Origin: Deltaproteobacteria bacterium
GTDB lineage: Bacteria; Desulfobacterota; Desulfobacteria; Desulfobacterales; ETH-SRB1
DNA length: 5,871 nucleotides
Assembly: GCA_030627405.1 (NCBI GenBank)
Contig: DAOUSD010000134.1
Span: 1 to 5,871 of the forward strand
Direction of reading: 5' to 3'
Position numbers and translations under genes: made by a program. The notes beneath the pieces are model-generated. The model was not told the origin of the DNA and ran no database searches. It worked only from the letters and a program-made list of their open reading frames with translations. Positions 5,661-5,871 of this stretch are shown here, piece by piece (position 1 is the stretch's first letter; each line of letters begins with the position of its first letter).

Positions 5661-5871
5661 GGCATCCTTCATTTTGTGGTTTACACTTTTTCAACATTGA
5701 CGGATGCCAGCCATTAGCTGTTAGCCGTTAGCTATTAGGCAAAACTTTTGTATAAAAACGGACTGTTAAGCTAAAAGCTAACAGCTAACAGCTATGCGCA
5801 CAAATCATATTTTTTTGAGGTATCTTACCCTTAAAAGTGTAAACTACTTTTAGGCTGTTATGAAGGATGCC
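5661..5871. mobile_element. Second inverted-repeat (MITE-like) element, reaching the window end
   Basis: GGCATCCTTCAT (5661-5672) is matched by its exact complement at 5860-5871, the last base of the window. A second inverted pair, GTTTACACTTTT (5679-5690) and its complement (5833-5844), lies inside, at different spacing (6 versus 15 bp) from the outer pair. The middle holds a third inverted pair made of heptamer repeats. GGATGCC also recurs at 5702-5708. There is no coding frame. The element occupies the region upstream of the lipoprotein gene, where its promoter would lie. Because the window ends here, the element may extend further. Confidence 0.6.
5714..5793. repeat. Inverted pair of heptameric TTAGCTG-type repeats
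   Basis: The left arm carries tandem heptamers TTAGCTG, TTAGCCG, TTAGCTA (from 5714). The right arm carries GCTAAAA, GCTAACA, GCTAACA (from 5770). Segments 5716-5738 and 5771-5793 are inverted copies with 2 mismatches in 23, separated by 32 bp, so a long hairpin can form. It lies in the centre of the 5661-5871 element. Confidence 0.65.

Noticed and set aside
5587..5697. N-terminal extension of the lipoprotein to an ATG at 5697
   Set aside because: It would bury the signal peptide and lipobox behind 37 residues encoded partly by the repeat element; the ATG at 5586 has a ribosome binding site.

Overview
The window looks like a fragment of an AT-rich Gram-negative chromosome. Two outer-membrane porins, an outer-membrane-type lipoprotein, a MutL that keeps its endonuclease-type C-terminal motifs, and a sigma54/Fis-type regulatory layout together suggest a Desulfobacterota-like (deltaproteobacterial) host. 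That placement is inference from gene style; nothing in the window is a taxonomic marker.

Layout. Bases 1-396 (+) are the C-terminal end of mutL, cut by the window edge. Bases 397-687 hold a heptameric tandem repeat, AT-rich promoter-like sequence and the leader of a general porin (688-1788, +). This porin converges on a second porin of the phosphate-selective OprO/OprP type (1905-3128, -), and one strong hairpin at 1816-1848 can terminate both. Upstream of the second porin, on the same strand and 81 bp away, is a stand-alone CheY-like receiver (3210-3611, -).

Upstream of the receiver is the most informative stretch. Read on the minus strand it contains, in order: (i) the last 37 codons of a Fis-type helix-turn-helix protein, very probably a sigma54-dependent activator (3820-3933); (ii) two nearly identical 22-bp units, each carrying the palindrome TAGAAA-N2-TTTCTA, directly after its stop codon (3776-3819); (iii) a well-matched sigma54 -24/-12 promoter (3680-3695); and (iv) the receiver and porin genes. 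This is the classic order of activator, enhancer, sigma54 promoter and target operon. The activator has been beheaded by a roughly 305-bp non-coding element with inverted ends (3933-4237).

Beyond the element lies a minus-strand lipoprotein gene (4300-5586) with an unrecognised N-terminal half and a C-terminal half resembling SRPBCC (START-like) proteins, an odd pairing for an exported protein. Its upstream region is occupied by a second inverted-repeat element (5661-5871) built around heptameric TTAGCTG-type repeats. The window stops exactly at the outer end of that repeat, as a contig broken in a repeat would.

How the parts work together (inference): an activator bound at the tandem palindromes would drive sigma54-dependent transcription of the receiver and the anion-selective-type porin, tying outer-membrane permeability to a signal. 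Loss of the local activator would leave the operon silent or under a paralogue acting in trans.
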